Of a stretch of DNA of 64,000 nt, positions 54,385 to 62,949 are shown one piece after another. The notes under the pieces are model-generated. The model had not been told where the DNA came from and did no database searches. It saw nothing but the letters and a program-made list of their open reading frames with translations. How positions within the stretch are numbered: the stretch's first letter is position 1; every line of letters begins with the position of its first letter. Made by a program: the position numbers and the translations under genes. The stretch is from Herbaspirillum sp. RTI4 (GTDB lineage: Bacteria; Pseudomonadota; Gammaproteobacteria; Burkholderiales; Burkholderiaceae_D), in NCBI RefSeq assembly GCF_034313965.1, contig NZ_JAVIWQ010000002.1:930001-994000 (forward strand), read 5' to 3'.

Positions 54385-55952
54385 TGGAGGATTTCGATGT
54401 CATCATTGTCGGTAGTGGGCCAGCAGGTGTTTCTGCTGCGTTTCCGCTAGTGGCGGCAGGTTGGAAGGTATTGATGGTGGATGGTGGTGAAGTACCATCA
54501 GGAAAGCTGCCTCAACAATCTTTTCTTGAGGCGAGAACATCTGACCCTGAGCAATGGAAATGGATGGTAGGTGAAAATTTTCATGCTCTGAGCATGCGTG
54601 AGGCGGTTTCCCCAAAAATGCGGGTAGCGTCTCATTCTCATGTATTTAGTGGTTTTAATCAGCATAATCGGATCAATGCCGAAAATTTCATTTCAGTGGG
54701 TTCGCTTGCGCCTGGTGGCCTATCGAATGCTTGGGGTTGCGGGGTAGCAAAATTTTCGTCTGCCGAACTGGACCAATTTCCATTCCCCTCTACTGCACTG
54801 GATATCGCCTATCAATCCGTCGCGAAACGAATGGGAATCAGCGGCCCGCGTGGAGATGATCTTTCCGATTATTTTGGACTTGATTCATGTTCTCAGGCAG
54901 CTATTGATATGGACCCTATGCACCAAAGTATGTTTGGTAAATACGGTGCAAATCGTGTGTATTTGCACAAATTAGGAGTTCGGTTTGGCCGTTCACGGCT
55001 AGCGGCACTAAGTGCTGATCATAATGGGCGGCAGGGCTGCAATCTGTCGGGGAATTGCCTTTACGGATGCGATCGCGGGGCTTTATATTCTGCTACTGAT
55101 GATCTGCGGGCATTAAAGAAATTTACTAATTTTCATCATCTGGCACTTGTGGTCGATGGCATTAGGAAAAATGCGGATGGGTGGTCGATAGACGGCCAAT
55201 TTGAACAGGTTGGGAAAACATTTTCAGCGTCTAAAATTCTGCTTGCCGCCGGTACAATTGCAAGTACACGGCTAGCATTGAAAACGCTGGATTTGCAGAA
55301 CCCGGTACGCTTATTGTCCTGTCCGACGGCGGCATTCGTACTCTGCTTACCCTCTTTTTTTGGCGCGGCAAGAACTCCGGCATTCGGTTTTGGGCAGATA
55401 TCGTTTGTGCTCTCCTTGCGTGAGGATGTATCTGCATTGGGTGCGACCTTTGCCACCTCAGGTTTGCCGCTTTCGGAATTTGCACGCTATATGCCGTTAC
55501 GGCGTCGTTATGGCATTGATCTGCTCAAGTCCTTGCTCAGCTCATGCGTCGTTGGCAATCTGTTTCTACCCGGGCATCTGTCAGATAATCAGGCGAGACT
55601 GGATCAAGACGGCGTTTTGCAGATCAAGGGTGGCTACCACCATGAAACTGATGATCTTCTAACGACAGCACATGCGCGTTTGCGCAAGGCTTACCGCAGA
55701 CTGGGCGCTTACATGCTGCCAACAAGTTTTACCGCTGGAAAACCCGGTGGTGACATTCATTATGCCGGTACCTTACCGATGCGAAAAAACCCTATCCCAG
55801 GTGAAAGTGACGCATCGGGACAACTATTCGGATTGGCGGGCGTGTACGTGGTGGACGGTGCCTGCTTGCCGGTATTACCTGAAAAATCCCATACCTTGAC
55901 AATCATGGCCAATGCACATCGGATCGCGTGTGAAATGGTCACTGGCGCTTGA
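54381..55952 (+). CDS. GMC-type FAD-dependent oxidoreductase
   Basis: 523 residues. N-terminal FAD site DVIIVGSGPAGVSAAFPL with VLMVDGG, substrate-side LAPGGLSNAWGCG, a Cys-rich segment GCNLSGNCLYGCDRG, and the C-terminal block GVYVVDGACLPVLPEKSHTL, with another His in DIHYAGTLPM. GMC enzymes oxidise alcohols. In this block the substrate is probably a sugar hydroxyl. No signal peptide is present. It overlaps the SDR gene by 4 bp. Confidence 0.88.
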   Translation: MMEDFDVIIVGSGPAGVSAAFPLVAAGWKVLMVDGGEVPSGKLPQQSFLEARTSDPEQWKWMVGENFHALSMREAVSPKMRVASHSHVFSGFNQHNRINAENFISVGSLAPGGLSNAWGCGVAKFSSAELDQFPFPSTALDIAYQSVAKRMGISGPRGDDLSDYFGLDSCSQAAIDMDPMHQSMFGKYGANRVYLHKLGVRFGRSRLAALSADHNGRQGCNLSGNCLYGCDRGALYSATDDLRALKKFTNFHHLALVVDGIRKNADGWSIDGQFEQVGKTFSASKILLAAGTIASTRLALKTLDLQNPVRLLSCPTAAFVLCLPSFFGAARTPAFGFGQISFVLSLREDVSALGATFATSGLPLSEFARYMPLRRRYGIDLLKSLLSSCVVGNLFLPGHLSDNQARLDQDGVLQIKGGYHHETDDLLTTAHARLRKAYRRLGAYMLPTSFTAGKPGGDIHYAGTLPMRKNPIPGESDASGQLFGLAGVYVVDGACLPVLPEKSHTLTIMANAHRIACEMVTGA

Positions 55953-55967
55953 AGCAAGTTGCCCGGA

Positions 55968-58469
55968 ATGGATAATCAGAATGTGGGGAATGGAATGAAT
56001 TTCAGAAGTAATGATGGGCTGGTGCCTCGGTGGCAGTCGGCAGGGATATTGGTAATCGCCATTGCATTAGTTGCGAGTGCAATTGGTGCAACAGTTTTGC
56101 ATGGATGGTGGCAGGAAAATATTTGGGGCGGGGGAGGCCTTTCCCAACTGCTGTTTTACCGATTCGTCGCGTGGGCCATGTTGGCATTCATGCTGTTACT
56201 TGCCTTGCGTGTTCCTTTTATCCTGATTGTGAGTGTAGTTCTGATACTGGATGTCGGACTGGCGGGTGCTGGCCCGTTAACGTCAGTGGCTTGGTTCTGG
56301 ATTTGCGCCATGCTGGCCGGCGCCTGGATTATTGCTTTGAGCGGGAGTGAAAGAGGGCCGGTATGGACAGTACGCAATAGCGTCGTAGGTTTCGCCGCTA
56401 TTGGATCTCTGATAGGCGTGCTGGCACATTATCCGGTTTGTACGCCGACAATTTTTTTCGCATTGATTAGTTTTCTGGCGGTGTTTTGCGGCTGGCGCTT
56501 GCATGCCCGCGGCAGATTCAGAGAGAAATTGCCTATTCCGTTGTTATGGAAAAAACGGAAGTGGCCGGAAATCATCATGCTCGCTTTGGTTCTTCTTGGG
56601 GGTACTCTGGTTTTGATGGTGGGTCTGTTGCCAGATGTTGGTTACGATGCTTTGGCCGTGCACCTTAATGTCCCTGCGCGCATGCTTGAAACAGGACTGT
56701 GGCGCTTCGATGTTACTGAATATATCTGGGCTGTCATGCCACTGGGCGCGGACTGGTTGCTTGTGCCGCCATACTTTTTGGCCGGTGAGGCGGGCGCCCG
56801 GCTGATGAGTATTTCTTTTTTGCTGGCCACTGCATGGCTGACGTATCAAATCCTGTTGCCGCGTATCGGTTCGTTGTGCGCTCTGGCAGCTCCTGCATTG
56901 TTGCTGACCTTGCCCCTGACTTTCCTGGTTTCAGCCACCACATTTGTAGAGCCCGCACTAGCGTTATTTTTTGTATGCTGTTTTTCTGAATTGTCCGGAT
57001 CTGACAATTCGCCCATTGGAAGCTGGTTGGTGATGGGGGTGATTGCCGGGTATGCCTGTTCGATTAAATTGTTAGGCGCACCCCTGTTACCGATTTTGCT
57101 CATAGGCGTTTTGATACGATCACGAACAGGGCATTTTGAGAAGCCTACGCTGAGAGTAGTGGTAGTCGCCTTGGTGTTCTTCCTGTTGTGTAGTTTGCCG
57201 CCCTACATTGTGGCACTCTTCAAAACCGGCAATCCCTTTTTTCCCTTTTACAATCAAATATTCAGATCTCCATTCTTTACGACGGAAAGCGTTTTTGGCA
57301 ACGGGCAGGGATTTTCTAATCCGCTATATAGCAAGACCTTGAGCTGGCGCTTGTTGTGGGATGCCTCTGTGAATTCCAAAGCGTTCGGCGAATCAGTGGC
57401 TAATGGTGCTGTTGGAATTGTCTTTTTAGTGATGGTGCCATTGTCCTTACTGATCGGGGCAGTGCGGCGACGGTGGTGGCTGGTTGCCGTCGTATTAGGC
57501 AGTATGGCGTATATCGCTGTCGTGTTTCATTCGCAGGCATATTTGCGGTATGTTTATCAAATTGTTCCGTGGTTGCTCATTGCCGCAAGTTGGGCGTTTT
57601 CAAAATTTGCTATTCCCCGTCTCAGTGTTGTGTTGGTGGTTGCGATTCTGTGCGCGGTCAACCTGTTACGGTTTCCCGTTACATTCTGGCCGCTTCAACA
57701 GTTTGATCCTATGCTTTTCATTAGCCGTGCAAGTAATCAAGCATTTTTTTCAGCTAATAAACCTATTGCAGTCGTGGGTGACATCTTGGAAAAAATGGAC
57801 GACATGCGAGATCAACAAATATTGATCATAGGAGCGGATCCTGCATTTAGTCACTTTCCAAGTGGTACCTTGGCAGACTCATGGCATTCTTCGCGCTATT
57901 TTTATTCGGAGATCAAATACACAGAATTCACCAAACTGGTCGGTCAATTAGGTGTCGACGTAATTGTGCATTCAATAGATCAGGGTGAACCTCATGAAGC
58001 TGAAATCATGCAGATTACAGATGAGGTTCTGCGGATTCATTCCATCCGTATAGGTCGAATCAAGCCAGAATTGATGTACACGCACGAGAAAGTTGTCGGG
58101 CCGAATCTGAGCCAGCTTGATCCCGCGTGGGTAATCGGCAAAGCAAGTATCCGAGAAGGCGGTGTAGAGGCAACAGTGGCTGCGCCGATTACCCAGAGCA
58201 TTGATTTCAGTGGCCGCCCCAAGGGCTTGTTGGAAATGCGTGTGGCTTGCGCCGAGGGCCATTTGTTCCGCTCTCAAATCAACTGGTATGACGCGAAAGG
58301 GGTATTTCTGAGTCCGGATATTCAGGTGCATGCCTGCAATCCAAAGGGCATTACGATAAAACGTGTAGTGAAGCGGCCAGAAGGAGCGACCAGCGGAACC
58401 ATTTTTGGGGGCAGCGCAGATGAAACGCCAGTCATGTTGCAATGGATATCACTGCGGACATTTAGTTAG
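55968..58469 (+). CDS. large GT-C/PMT-like membrane protein
   Basis: About 833 residues. At least eleven hydrophobic segments cover residues 15-570, and a soluble C-terminal domain (about 590-830) follows. The first large loop includes LLPDVGYDALAVHLNVPA with an Asp at the usual GT-C catalytic position. It is a candidate periplasmic transferase using the lipid-linked sugar supplied by the GT2/GtrA pair at 49873-51371. ATG 55968 was chosen; 55995 has a better ribosome site (GTGGGGAATGGA) and is also possible. Confidence 0.7.
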   Translation: MDNQNVGNGMNFRSNDGLVPRWQSAGILVIAIALVASAIGATVLHGWWQENIWGGGGLSQLLFYRFVAWAMLAFMLLLALRVPFILIVSVVLILDVGLAGAGPLTSVAWFWICAMLAGAWIIALSGSERGPVWTVRNSVVGFAAIGSLIGVLAHYPVCTPTIFFALISFLAVFCGWRLHARGRFREKLPIPLLWKKRKWPEIIMLALVLLGGTLVLMVGLLPDVGYDALAVHLNVPARMLETGLWRFDVTEYIWAVMPLGADWLLVPPYFLAGEAGARLMSISFLLATAWLTYQILLPRIGSLCALAAPALLLTLPLTFLVSATTFVEPALALFFVCCFSELSGSDNSPIGSWLVMGVIAGYACSIKLLGAPLLPILLIGVLIRSRTGHFEKPTLRVVVVALVFFLLCSLPPYIVALFKTGNPFFPFYNQIFRSPFFTTESVFGNGQGFSNPLYSKTLSWRLLWDASVNSKAFGESVANGAVGIVFLVMVPLSLLIGAVRRRWWLVAVVLGSMAYIAVVFHSQAYLRYVYQIVPWLLIAASWAFSKFAIPRLSVVLVVAILCAVNLLRFPVTFWPLQQFDPMLFISRASNQAFFSANKPIAVVGDILEKMDDMRDQQILIIGADPAFSHFPSGTLADSWHSSRYFYSEIKYTEFTKLVGQLGVDVIVHSIDQGEPHEAEIMQITDEVLRIHSIRIGRIKPELMYTHEKVVGPNLSQLDPAWVIGKASIREGGVEATVAAPITQSIDFSGRPKGLLEMRVACAEGHLFRSQINWYDAKGVFLSPDIQVHACNPKGITIKRVVKRPEGATSGTIFGGSADETPVMLQWISLRTFS

Positions 58470-58570
58470 CGAATTAATATGGATCGCCTAGGCGTTGAGT
58501 TAGTTTTAGCATATAGACGCACTAATTTAAGTTGTCGAATAATTTCAGAATACAGTTAAGGAATAAAATC

Positions 58571-59359
58571 ATGATGCAATTTATAATCAACATCCTTCGT
58601 GAAAAGAACATGAGTACGATCGATGTGGATTCACATGCACGGCTTGCCGCACATGAAAAAATGATCCAGAAAAAGAAAATGATCGCAGGCGTGTTTAAAG
58701 AATTTTATGATATTTGTGCAGCATCAAATGCGAAATATTTCTCTGGCAGTGGGAAAGTCCTGGAAATTGGCTCTGGAGTCGGGCAAATAAAAAAATATTA
58801 TCCCGATGTGATTACCAGCGAAGTAATTGAGTCTCCCATCGTTGACATGGTAATAGATGCCACAAAAATGGATATTAAAGATGGCTCACTTCGTGCTGTG
58901 TATGGCCTGAATTGTTTTCATCATATTTCAGATCCGCGTAGCTTTTTCAAAGAGTGCGAGCGGGTTTTGCATAAAGGAGGCGGAGTTGTTCTTATCGATC
59001 CTTATTATGGTTTGCTGGCAAATAGTTTTTACAAAAAAGCATTCCCTACAGAATTTTTCGACAAAAATCAAAAATCCTGGAGTACGGATTCAGGTGTCAT
59101 GCTAGATGCGAATCAGGCACTTTCATACGTCGTATTTGTGAGAGACAGAGCTATATTTGAAAAAGAATTTCCAGGTATGGAGATTGTAGAAACACGAGTT
59201 TTAAATAACTATATCCGGTATGTTTTTTCGGGTGGTTTGAATTTCAAGCAATTGATTCCGAATATTTTCACGCCGATTTTAAAAATAGTTGAAATATTGA
59301 TGATTCCGCTGAGGAACGTATTGGGCTTGCATCATGTGATAGTCATTAAGAAAAAATAA
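58571..59359 (+). CDS. class I SAM-dependent methyltransferase
   Basis: 262 residues with motif I VLEIGSGVGQIKKYYPD, VYGLNCFHHISDPRSFF and VLHKGGGVVLIDPYYG. A basic, hydrophobic C-terminal region (FSGGLNFKQLIPNIFTPILK onward) suggests membrane association. ATG 58571 follows AAGGAATAAAATC; the frame is also open from a TTG at 58532. AT-rich. Confidence 0.85.
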   Translation: MMQFIINILREKNMSTIDVDSHARLAAHEKMIQKKKMIAGVFKEFYDICAASNAKYFSGSGKVLEIGSGVGQIKKYYPDVITSEVIESPIVDMVIDATKMDIKDGSLRAVYGLNCFHHISDPRSFFKECERVLHKGGGVVLIDPYYGLLANSFYKKAFPTEFFDKNQKSWSTDSGVMLDANQALSYVVFVRDRAIFEKEFPGMEIVETRVLNNYIRYVFSGGLNFKQLIPNIFTPILKIVEILMIPLRNVLGLHHVIVIKKK

Positions 59360-59562
59360 TATTTTATTATAAAATAATCGGATTCCATTATTGATTAATA
59401 GAAGCTTTGCAGAAAAGAGAGTGCTAGGGGAAAAATTAGGTTATTTTTTATATGAATAAAATATGCTGGATAAAGTACATCCTCGTGGGGAAATCTCAGG
59501 CATGAAAAATCTCTATCTTAAAAATAAGTTAACAAAATTTTTGAATTTTCAGAAACATTTAT

Positions 59563-59991
59563 ATGCCTATAAAAATAGATTTGAAAAATTTAGTTGAAAA
59601 ATATTTCAGCGTTGAGTCAATAAAACAGATTTTTAGATACGGCGTTGTCGGTCTGGTTAATATTTCGACAGAGTTTTTAATATTCAATATTGCATATTAC
59701 TATTTCAAAAATGCCACTCTAATTTCCAATACGTGGGCGGTTGCGCTGACGACTATTACAGGTTTCCTTTTTCACCATGCCTTCACTTTCCGCAATCAAT
59801 TTTATAGTTTGCGTCAAATTGTCACTTTTGGCGGCGTTGTGGTGTTAGGCGGGGCCTTGAATTATTTAATTTTAATTGTCCTTGTTTCCGTAATCCCAAA
59901 GGTATACATAGCGAAGTTAGTTCAGATATTAATTTTATCTCTTTATAATTTTGGCATGTATAAGCGTTTTGTTTACATTAATAAGGATTAA
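59563..59991 (+). CDS. gtrA: GtrA family membrane protein (third copy)
   Basis: 142 residues with four membrane helices: IFRYGVVGLVNISTEFLIFN, NTWAVALTTITGFLFHHAF, IVTFGGVVVLGGALNYLILI and AKLVQILILSLYNFGMYKRF. Only 3 bp separate it from the next gene, so flippase and transferase are co-expressed. Strongly AT-rich. Confidence 0.86.
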   Translation: MPIKIDLKNLVEKYFSVESIKQIFRYGVVGLVNISTEFLIFNIAYYYFKNATLISNTWAVALTTITGFLFHHAFTFRNQFYSLRQIVTFGGVVVLGGALNYLILIVLVSVIPKVYIAKLVQILILSLYNFGMYKRFVYINKD

Positions 59992-59994
59992 TAA

Positions 59995-61869
59995 ATGCCT
60001 TTTCTTATTTTAATCTTTGTATTGTTATTATCGATATTGATTGGATTAATAGCATATCCTTGTTTGTGGAAGAATAAAAATAAAATAAATGGAGGGGATA
60101 TATTAATTTTATTTTTATTCGGATTTGGAGTCTTGTCAATTATTTACGGATTACTTGGATTTTTCAATGAACTGAAATTAATTCCTTTTCTTTTTTGTTC
60201 TGTAGTTGCTGCAATACCTGGCGTATATAATATTAAAAATATTTGTAATAAATTTTCGGTGAGTGATAAAAAAATAAATATAAGTTGGATTTCTATAGTA
60301 TATGTATTATCTATTCCCGCATTAATAATTGGTGTGTACGTATCAACAATCCAGCCATTTAATTGGGATGAAATATCGTATGGATTAACATTTGCAAAAT
60401 TACATATTGCAGCAGGTGATATTGCTTATCTCCCTAATTACGGAATGTATAGTGCCTTTCCATTATTTGGTGAAACAGTTATCGGTATCCCATTTCTTTT
60501 AACTGGTAATGCCACTAGCGCACATTTTTTAATTTTAGTTTTTTTAATTGTCTCGCTGATGATTGTTCGTGAAATTTATTTGCAATTTTCAAAATCATAT
60601 TTTTTCGCCGCGATTTGTGTGATTAGTGTTTTATATCTTCCTATAACAATGGGAAATATTGGAACGGCAAAAATTGAAGGTTATCAACTTGCATATATTT
60701 TGGCAGCAATCTATGCATTGTTGATGTCGCGATCAGAGAGTAAATCAAGCTATAGACTGATGTCGTATTTTTTCATGTCATTTGCAGCGGGTATTAAATA
60801 TACAAGTATTTTTGCTGCGCCATTGTATATTTTTATTTATTTCATGTCGGCAGATAAAAAAGAGTCGATTGCACATCATTTTCTGGAATTTATTAAATTA
60901 ATTATTATTGGTACTGTAATCAATAGCGTGTGGTTAATGAATAACTGGCTTTCGGTATGTAATCCTGTATTTCCCAGTCTCATTAATCTGTTTGGACAAT
61001 GTGGAAAATATCCTGTAACAAGCGATATGATGGACATGGTTCTTGAAAGCACTATGCTTCAAAAAGATATGTCCTGGGCGACGACACATTCACTAGTTAA
61101 TTTTAAAAAAATATATTTAGAAAATTTTGGATTTTTAAATGTAACACTTCTGGTATTAAGTGCGGGATTATTTTTCGTAAAGCGGACATTTGAAAATAAG
61201 CGATTTATTGGATGGCTCTTAATTGCAATTGCGCTAACGATTTCATTTCAGGCATTTGCTATCTATTGGGAATTTAGATATACCTACTTTATTTTTGTAT
61301 TTCTCGTTATTTTTTCATTGGTAATAATTGATAAAAACAAGATGGGCACTTTAATTGGTGCGGCTGTACTAATCATGGCTGTAGTCCAAGCATATCAGTC
61401 GCTAAATCAATATTTTAAAAATCATGTGGCACTGCGATTAGTGATGGACGGAGATGTTACTAGAGATATTTTTGCTGATAAATTTATTCATTTATATTGG
61501 GTATCTCAATATATTAATAAAAATACAGAAGAAAATTCACTGATTGCCTTTAATTGGGGCGTCCAGCCATTTTTTTACTTAGACCGTCCCTTTTTATCCA
61601 TTCATGATTGGAATCCGGAAGGGGGGTTTCAACAGATAGTCTCATCAGATGAATTCTCTGCCATTTTTGAAAAACGTAAAATAAAATACCTTGTCTGGCG
61701 TAATCAGGATGAAACCATGTACACCAACCCCAGTAAAACTAAAGCGTTTCATTTGAGGATGAACAATTATTTAGACGAATTAATTAAAAATAAATTTCTT
61801 ATTTTGCAATATTCACAAGATGACGTAAGAATTTTTAAGGTTGCCAATAATGTATTGCCTCAAAGATAA
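59995..61869 (+). CDS. GT-C/PMT-like polytopic glycosyltransferase
   Basis: 624 residues with about twelve membrane helices. After the third or fourth segment comes STIQPFNWDEISYGLTFAK, with the acidic pair expected for GT-C catalytic loops, then LPNYGMYSAFPLFGETVIG. The soluble tail has FNWGVQPFFYLDRPFLSIH. It is extremely AT-rich with many AAA, ATA and TTA codons, unlike regions 1 and 5, indicating foreign origin. It overlaps the next gene by 20 bp. Confidence 0.75.
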   Translation: MPFLILIFVLLLSILIGLIAYPCLWKNKNKINGGDILILFLFGFGVLSIIYGLLGFFNELKLIPFLFCSVVAAIPGVYNIKNICNKFSVSDKKINISWISIVYVLSIPALIIGVYVSTIQPFNWDEISYGLTFAKLHIAAGDIAYLPNYGMYSAFPLFGETVIGIPFLLTGNATSAHFLILVFLIVSLMIVREIYLQFSKSYFFAAICVISVLYLPITMGNIGTAKIEGYQLAYILAAIYALLMSRSESKSSYRLMSYFFMSFAAGIKYTSIFAAPLYIFIYFMSADKKESIAHHFLEFIKLIIIGTVINSVWLMNNWLSVCNPVFPSLINLFGQCGKYPVTSDMMDMVLESTMLQKDMSWATTHSLVNFKKIYLENFGFLNVTLLVLSAGLFFVKRTFENKRFIGWLLIAIALTISFQAFAIYWEFRYTYFIFVFLVIFSLVIIDKNKMGTLIGAAVLIMAVVQAYQSLNQYFKNHVALRLVMDGDVTRDIFADKFIHLYWVSQYINKNTEENSLIAFNWGVQPFFYLDRPFLSIHDWNPEGGFQQIVSSDEFSAIFEKRKIKYLVWRNQDETMYTNPSKTKAFHLRMNNYLDELIKNKFLILQYSQDDVRIFKVANNVLPQR

Positions 61870-62836
61870 AAAACTACTCGTTACCGGCGCGAACGGTTAT
61901 GTTGGCAGGAATTTGATTCGTTCGTTAAAAGAAAAAGGATACCGGGTTATTGCTGCAACACGTGATGAAAAGTATCTTCAATTTTTTGAGCGTATGGGTG
62001 TGGAGCATCGAGTTCTAAATTTTTTCAATGCCAACGAATTAGAAAAAAATTTACATGATATCGATGTCGTTTTTCATGTTGCAGCTGATTTAAGGAACTG
62101 GGGGAAGGCGACAGTATCCTCAGATTTCAATGTTACTGGCACAAAAAATTTGCTTAATGCTGTTAAGCAGCGTGCCAACAGATTTGTTTTGGTGAGTACC
62201 GAAGCTATTTTTTTGGGACGGGAAAACCTAGTGGATCTAGATGACACCACCGCCTATCCTGTTAAGTCGATCGGCAGCTATGCGCGCTCCAAGAAAACGA
62301 CCGAACAAATTGTTTTGCAAAGCAGTGTCGATAATTTTTCTTGTATGAGTGTGCGGCCTCGAATGGTTTGGGGCCGAGACGATACCACCATCTTGCCTAA
62401 ATTAAAAAAAGCAATAGCAGCTGGACGGTTTCTTTGGATTGAGCATGGCCAATATCTGACTTCCACCACGCATATAGATAATCTTTGTGAAGTCCTGGAA
62501 TTGGCGGCAATGAAGGGGGTGGGTGGGAAAAGTTATTTTGTTACGGATGGCGCACCGATTTTCTTTCGAGAGTTCGTCAGTCACCTATTGAGCAACAGTG
62601 ATGGTCTCATCCCCACGAAATCGATTCCGCGTAAGTTAGCCATGCTCATGGGTGTATGTGTCGAGTGGGTCTGGGGCGTATTGGATATTGAGTCCCCCCC
62701 TCCCATCACGTGTTCTCAAGTTCTTCTTACGGGCAGCCCTGTGACCATTGATGACTCAAGGGCGCGTCAGGAGTTGGGATACGTTGGGATTTCATTTGAA
62801 AAATTGAAGGCTGGCATCTCAAAGATTCAAATTTAA
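61850..62836 (+). CDS. NAD-dependent epimerase/dehydratase (extended SDR)
   Basis: 328 residues with KLLVTGANGYVGRNLIRSL (NAD site), VVFHVAADLRNWG, LVSTEAIFLG, YARSKKTTE (YxxxK) and PRMVWGRDDTTILPKL. Resembles 3-beta-HSD-like members of the SDR group. ATG 61850 is preferred; an in-frame TTG lies at 61841. Likely acts on an NDP-sugar, but the reaction is not identifiable. Confidence 0.85.
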   Translation: MYCLKDKKLLVTGANGYVGRNLIRSLKEKGYRVIAATRDEKYLQFFERMGVEHRVLNFFNANELEKNLHDIDVVFHVAADLRNWGKATVSSDFNVTGTKNLLNAVKQRANRFVLVSTEAIFLGRENLVDLDDTTAYPVKSIGSYARSKKTTEQIVLQSSVDNFSCMSVRPRMVWGRDDTTILPKLKKAIAAGRFLWIEHGQYLTSTTHIDNLCEVLELAAMKGVGGKSYFVTDGAPIFFREFVSHLLSNSDGLIPTKSIPRKLAMLMGVCVEWVWGVLDIESPPPITCSQVLLTGSPVTIDDSRARQELGYVGISFEKLKAGISKIQI

Positions 62837-62949
62837 ACTTTGTGTCTGGAGCAAGTCAGTATTGTTACAATTAGCAAAAACATGACCCTAATGCAGTCGA
62901 AACGATTCGTCTGAAAGAGGTGGCCTTAATAAAATGGATTAAAATAGTT

